Assembly (NCBI GenBank): GCA_035250505.1
Contig: DATFFC010000001.1
Span: 1 to 7,691 of the forward strand
Direction: 5' to 3'
Source of the DNA: DASSBQ01 sp035250505
GTDB taxonomy: Bacteria > Nitrospirota > Nitrospiria > Nitrospirales > Nitrospiraceae
DNA: 7,691 nucleotides
The translations under genes were made by a program, and so were the position numbers. This document shows positions 5,741 through 7,691 of this stretch, one piece after another. The number at the start of each line of letters is the position of its first letter. Position 1 is the stretch's first letter. A model generated the notes under the pieces. It worked only from the letters and a program-made list of their open reading frames with translations, had not been told where the DNA came from and made no database searches.

Positions 5741-6712
5741 GTGAGAGAAATTTTATCCACGATCGACCGATCAGGTCTTCGTATTCCCGCCCTTCTGCTG
5801 ATTGCCTTCACGATGTATTCGGTCGGCTGTGCTCGCCGGTTTCCGGCGACTGAAGTCACGCCGATAAAGGCCGCAAACCCTGCCGAGCTCCAGCGCCATC
5901 TACTGTCCCGCAAGCCCGACATAGCGCAGTTTAGGTTGCGTGGGCCCTTTGCCGTCATCGAGCGCAGAGATCTGGAAATCCCCGTATCTCCGGATCTCAC
6001 CGTGGAAGCGGACTTGTACCTGTGCGCGGCGGCACGTAGAGGCCCCCTGATCATCGTGTTGCACGGTTACGACAATTCCAAGGAGGACCATGCCTTCCAG
6101 GCAATGCACCTGGCCTCCTGGGGCATGCATGGCATTGCCATCAATTTGCCCAAGCATGGTCCATGGATCGCCAATGGCAGAAGCCTTGCCGCGCTCGTCG
6201 AGGCCCTTCAACGGACGCCGCAGCTCGTCGACAATCGCATTGACGTCGACAAGATCATTCTCGTCGGCCACTCATTCGGCGCCACCGCCGTCGCCGCCGC
6301 CTTGGGGGAAGGCGCGCGCGCGCTGGGCGGCGTTCTGCTCGATCCCGCCGGGATCGGCAGGCAATTGCCGCAATTGCTGAGGCGGATCACTGTTCCGGTG
6401 ATGGTGATCGGCGCGGACGAGGACATCTGGCCTACCCGCAACCGCGGACAATTCTACCGGTTCATTCCCGCCGCTGTCGGAGAGATCTCGATTCGGGACA
6501 CCCTCCACCAAGATGCGCAGTATCCGAGCCAATACACGCTGCGCGCATTCCAGGACCAGCCCGAGGATAGCGAAGAAGCGCAAATCGCTTTCGTCAGCGC
6601 GCTGACCGCTTCCGCCTTCGGCCTTGCGGCCACCGGTAGCTTGGACTATGCCTGGGCCAGCTTTGAGAACGGTCTTAACAAAGGTATTTTTTTCAACGCG
6701 AGGAGAAAATGA
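5741..6712 (+). CDS. Alpha/beta hydrolase with lipoprotein-like signal
   Basis: This 323-residue protein starts at GTG with GGGAG four bases upstream. The N-terminus carries a hydrophobic segment (IPALLLIAFTMYSVGC, 15-30) ending in SVGC. Cys30 could be lipidated, though Ser at -3 is not the usual Leu. The hydrolase core follows: PLIIVLHGYDNS (102-113, oxyanion-hole HG), ILVGHSFGATAV (173-184) with the nucleophile Ser178 in GHSFG, MVIGADEDIWPT (221-232) giving a candidate acid at Asp226 or Asp228, and LHQDAQYPSQ (255-264) with His256 as the likely catalytic base. The complete triad suggests an active esterase, lipase or peptidase-type enzyme facing the periplasm. The substrate is unknown. The last four bases overlap the next gene's ATG (ATGA), implying coupled translation with the methyltransferase-like protein. 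Its own start lies 43 bases after the small VOC gene. Confidence 0.85.
   Translation: MREILSTIDRSGLRIPALLLIAFTMYSVGCARRFPATEVTPIKAANPAELQRHLLSRKPDIAQFRLRGPFAVIERRDLEIPVSPDLTVEADLYLCAAARRGPLIIVLHGYDNSKEDHAFQAMHLASWGMHGIAINLPKHGPWIANGRSLAALVEALQRTPQLVDNRIDVDKIILVGHSFGATAVAAALGEGARALGGVLLDPAGIGRQLPQLLRRITVPVMVIGADEDIWPTRNRGQFYRFIPAAVGEISIRDTLHQDAQYPSQYTLRAFQDQPEDSEEAQIAFVSALTASAFGLAATGSLDYAWASFENGLNKGIFFNARRK
6701..6705 (+). promoter_or_regulatory. Ribosome binding site of the methyltransferase-like gene, inside the hydrolase gene
   Basis: AGGAG lies three bases before the ATG at 6709 and 12 bases before an alternative in-frame ATG at 6718. The short spacing to the first ATG is compensated by the ATGA overlap with the hydrolase stop, which would let terminating ribosomes restart there. 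Confidence 0.5.
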
Positions 6713-7620
6713 CTGTCATGGGTTCAGTCAAATCGTGGATGAGAAGCTGGAAGACCGGCGGAATGCGTTTGGCCATTCTGTTCGTCATCCTTCTGCAGGC
6801 GCGAGTTGGCTGGCCACAGGAACTCGCTCCGCCGCGGCTCGACGAGGAAATCGCCAAGCAGGAAAAAATCTTCCAGAGGCGGGGCGCCGATGTTCCCGGC
6901 GGCTACATCACCAATCGAGGGCTCTCGGACTACGCGGAGCTTCTTCCTACCGGGTTTTGCGACGGTCTCGGCAGGCTTGGCAGCCCGGACCGATGGCTCG
7001 ATATCGGCGCGGGCGCCGGACAGGCGATACTCGACTACTACGCATCCGAAGGCGACGCGCCGTCGGGCGAAAAGTGCGCGCGGCCCGGCGACAAGGCGCG
7101 CGCGGTCGCGATGTCGATAGAGGACCGCCGGACGGACAAGTGGCGACAGCAGGCCGCGAGCCTCGGTAATGACCGTCTACGGTATCTCTTCGGCAAGCGT
7201 CTGCGGGACTATTCGCCCGAGGAGCTTGGAAAATTCCAGATCATCACCGACGTGTTCGGCGGTTTCACGTATACCGATGACCTGTCCCGGTTCGTTGACA
7301 AAGTGCTGAGCTTGCTGGAGGTCGGCGGGAGCTTCTATACGCTGGTGCCGGGCGTGCACTTAGAGGATGGCAAGGATAAACTCGGAGTCTTTTATCTGAC
7401 CGAGCTGGAGAATGCCGCTTTCCGCCCCGAGAGAGTGTGCTCCTGGTTGAAGAAAACCTCCTGCGTGCAAGTCACCTGCGAGTCGAAGAGCGACTGGAAA
7501 AGGCCGACCGAGCTGATAAATATTCGGAAGGTTTGCAGCGACGTTTCGGTCCCGCGCATGAAATTAGTGGAGTTCAAGGCGGGATATCCTCCCGACAGGC
7601 GATTCCAATTGGAACAGTAG
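6709..7620 (+). CDS. Methyltransferase-like (class I Rossmann) protein with hydrophobic N-terminus
   Basis: This 303-residue protein has a class I SAM-methyltransferase core. Motif I is WLDIGAGAGQA (96-106). AVAMSIEDRR (132-141) may supply the acidic residue after strand 2. FQIITDVFGGFTYTDD (176-191) and LSLLEVGGSFYTLVPG (200-215) match the strand-4 and strand-5 region ending in the usual …LLxxGGxxY… turn. Ahead of this is a basic segment and a hydrophobic stretch (RLAILFVILL, 20-29) like a signal peptide or membrane anchor. This is odd, because SAM is cytoplasmic. An internal ATG (codon 19) would give a compact classic leader but lacks a good ribosome binding site. Five cysteines in the last 225 residues could form disulfides if the protein is exported. 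The gene overlaps the hydrolase by four bases. The substrate is not recognisable. The right-edge repeat begins eight bases after its stop. Confidence 0.75.
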   Translation: MTVMGSVKSWMRSWKTGGMRLAILFVILLQARVGWPQELAPPRLDEEIAKQEKIFQRRGADVPGGYITNRGLSDYAELLPTGFCDGLGRLGSPDRWLDIGAGAGQAILDYYASEGDAPSGEKCARPGDKARAVAMSIEDRRTDKWRQQAASLGNDRLRYLFGKRLRDYSPEELGKFQIITDVFGGFTYTDDLSRFVDKVLSLLEVGGSFYTLVPGVHLEDGKDKLGVFYLTELENAAFRPERVCSWLKKTSCVQVTCESKSDWKRPTELINIRKVCSDVSVPRMKLVEFKAGYPPDRRFQLEQ

Positions 7621-7628
7621 GGTGTTAT

Positions 7629-7691
7629 CTAATGAGTCCGTTATTTAGAGACCATGTGGCTGGATCACGACCGAAGGCCAAGCCCTTGCGA
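7629..7691 (+). repeat. Right copy of the inverted repeat, cut by the window edge
   Basis: This begins CTAATGAGTCCGTTATTTAG and ends CCCTTGCGA at the last base. It is the inverted partner of 93-154 (see that entry for the match). It starts eight bases after the methyltransferase-like stop and probably continues beyond the window. An open frame from the ATG at 7632 (20 codons) reaches the edge but has no ribosome binding site, so I do not call it a gene. Confidence 0.65.

Noticed and set aside
5703..5744. Thirteen-codon leader peptide (GTG at 5703, TGA overlapping the hydrolase GTG)
   Set aside because: Too short to judge, and the nearest GGGAGG is about eleven bases upstream inside the previous gene; likely chance.
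6624..7169. Plus-strand open frame of 181 codons overlapping the hydrolase and methyltransferase-like genes
   Set aside because: Arg-rich translation in another frame of two genes with clear family motifs.
7632..7691. Possible start of another gene (20 codons to the window edge)
   Set aside because: No ribosome binding site, and the sequence is part of the repeat shared with the left edge.

Overview
The window is moderately GC-rich, densely coded, and looks like an accessory or catabolic stretch from a Gram-negative bacterium. The evidence is two lipoprotein-type signal peptides, further Sec-type N-termini, strong AGGAGG-type ribosome binding sites and ATG/GTG starts. The family mix (an Asp/Glu racemase-superfamily enzyme, a piece of an enolase-superfamily enzyme, cupin, VOC, YceI) is common in soil or sediment Proteobacteria and related uncultured lineages. 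Nothing visible fixes the species. There is no rRNA, tRNA, CRISPR array, phage gene, intact transposase or recognisable defence system.

Layout, left to right. Positions 1-210 hold no convincing gene, but 93-154 is one copy of a repeat whose inverted partner sits at the extreme right end (7629-7691). Four intact genes on the minus strand follow: an arylmalonate decarboxylase/maleate isomerase-like protein (211-975), a 70-residue TPR-like lipoprotein (1253-1465), an exported cupin (1629-2075) and a tandem-VOC protein (2342-3304). A 50-codon C-terminal remnant of an enolase-superfamily (mandelate racemase/muconate lactonizing type) gene is wedged between the lipoprotein and the cupin. It continues in the cupin's own reading frame just past the cupin stop codon. 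A divergent intergenic region with two REP-like units leads to a plus-strand YceI-family gene (3558-4112), which converges with a minus-strand exported FGE/SUMF1-fold protein (4183-5034). After a 306-base divergent gap come three plus-strand genes: a small VOC protein (5341-5697), an alpha/beta hydrolase with a lipoprotein-like leader (5741-6712), and a methyltransferase-like protein with a hydrophobic N-terminus (6709-7620). The last two overlap by ATGA and are probably translationally coupled.

How the genes may work together (inference). The left half resembles scavenged fragments of organic-acid or aromatic catabolism: a decarboxylase/isomerase-like fold, an enolase-superfamily remnant, a cupin and a VOC dioxygenase-like protein. 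The right-hand trio looks like one operon whose last two products are directed to the membrane or envelope. Several proteins keep a family fold but lack the usual catalytic residues: the AMDase-like protein has Gly at both Cys positions, and the FGE-like protein lacks the Cys pair. I do not see a clearly new multi-gene system. The items most worth a second look are the outward-facing inverted repeats at the two ends, the cupin/enolase-remnant junction, the cysteine-less AMDase-like protein, and the coupled exported hydrolase/methyltransferase-like pair.
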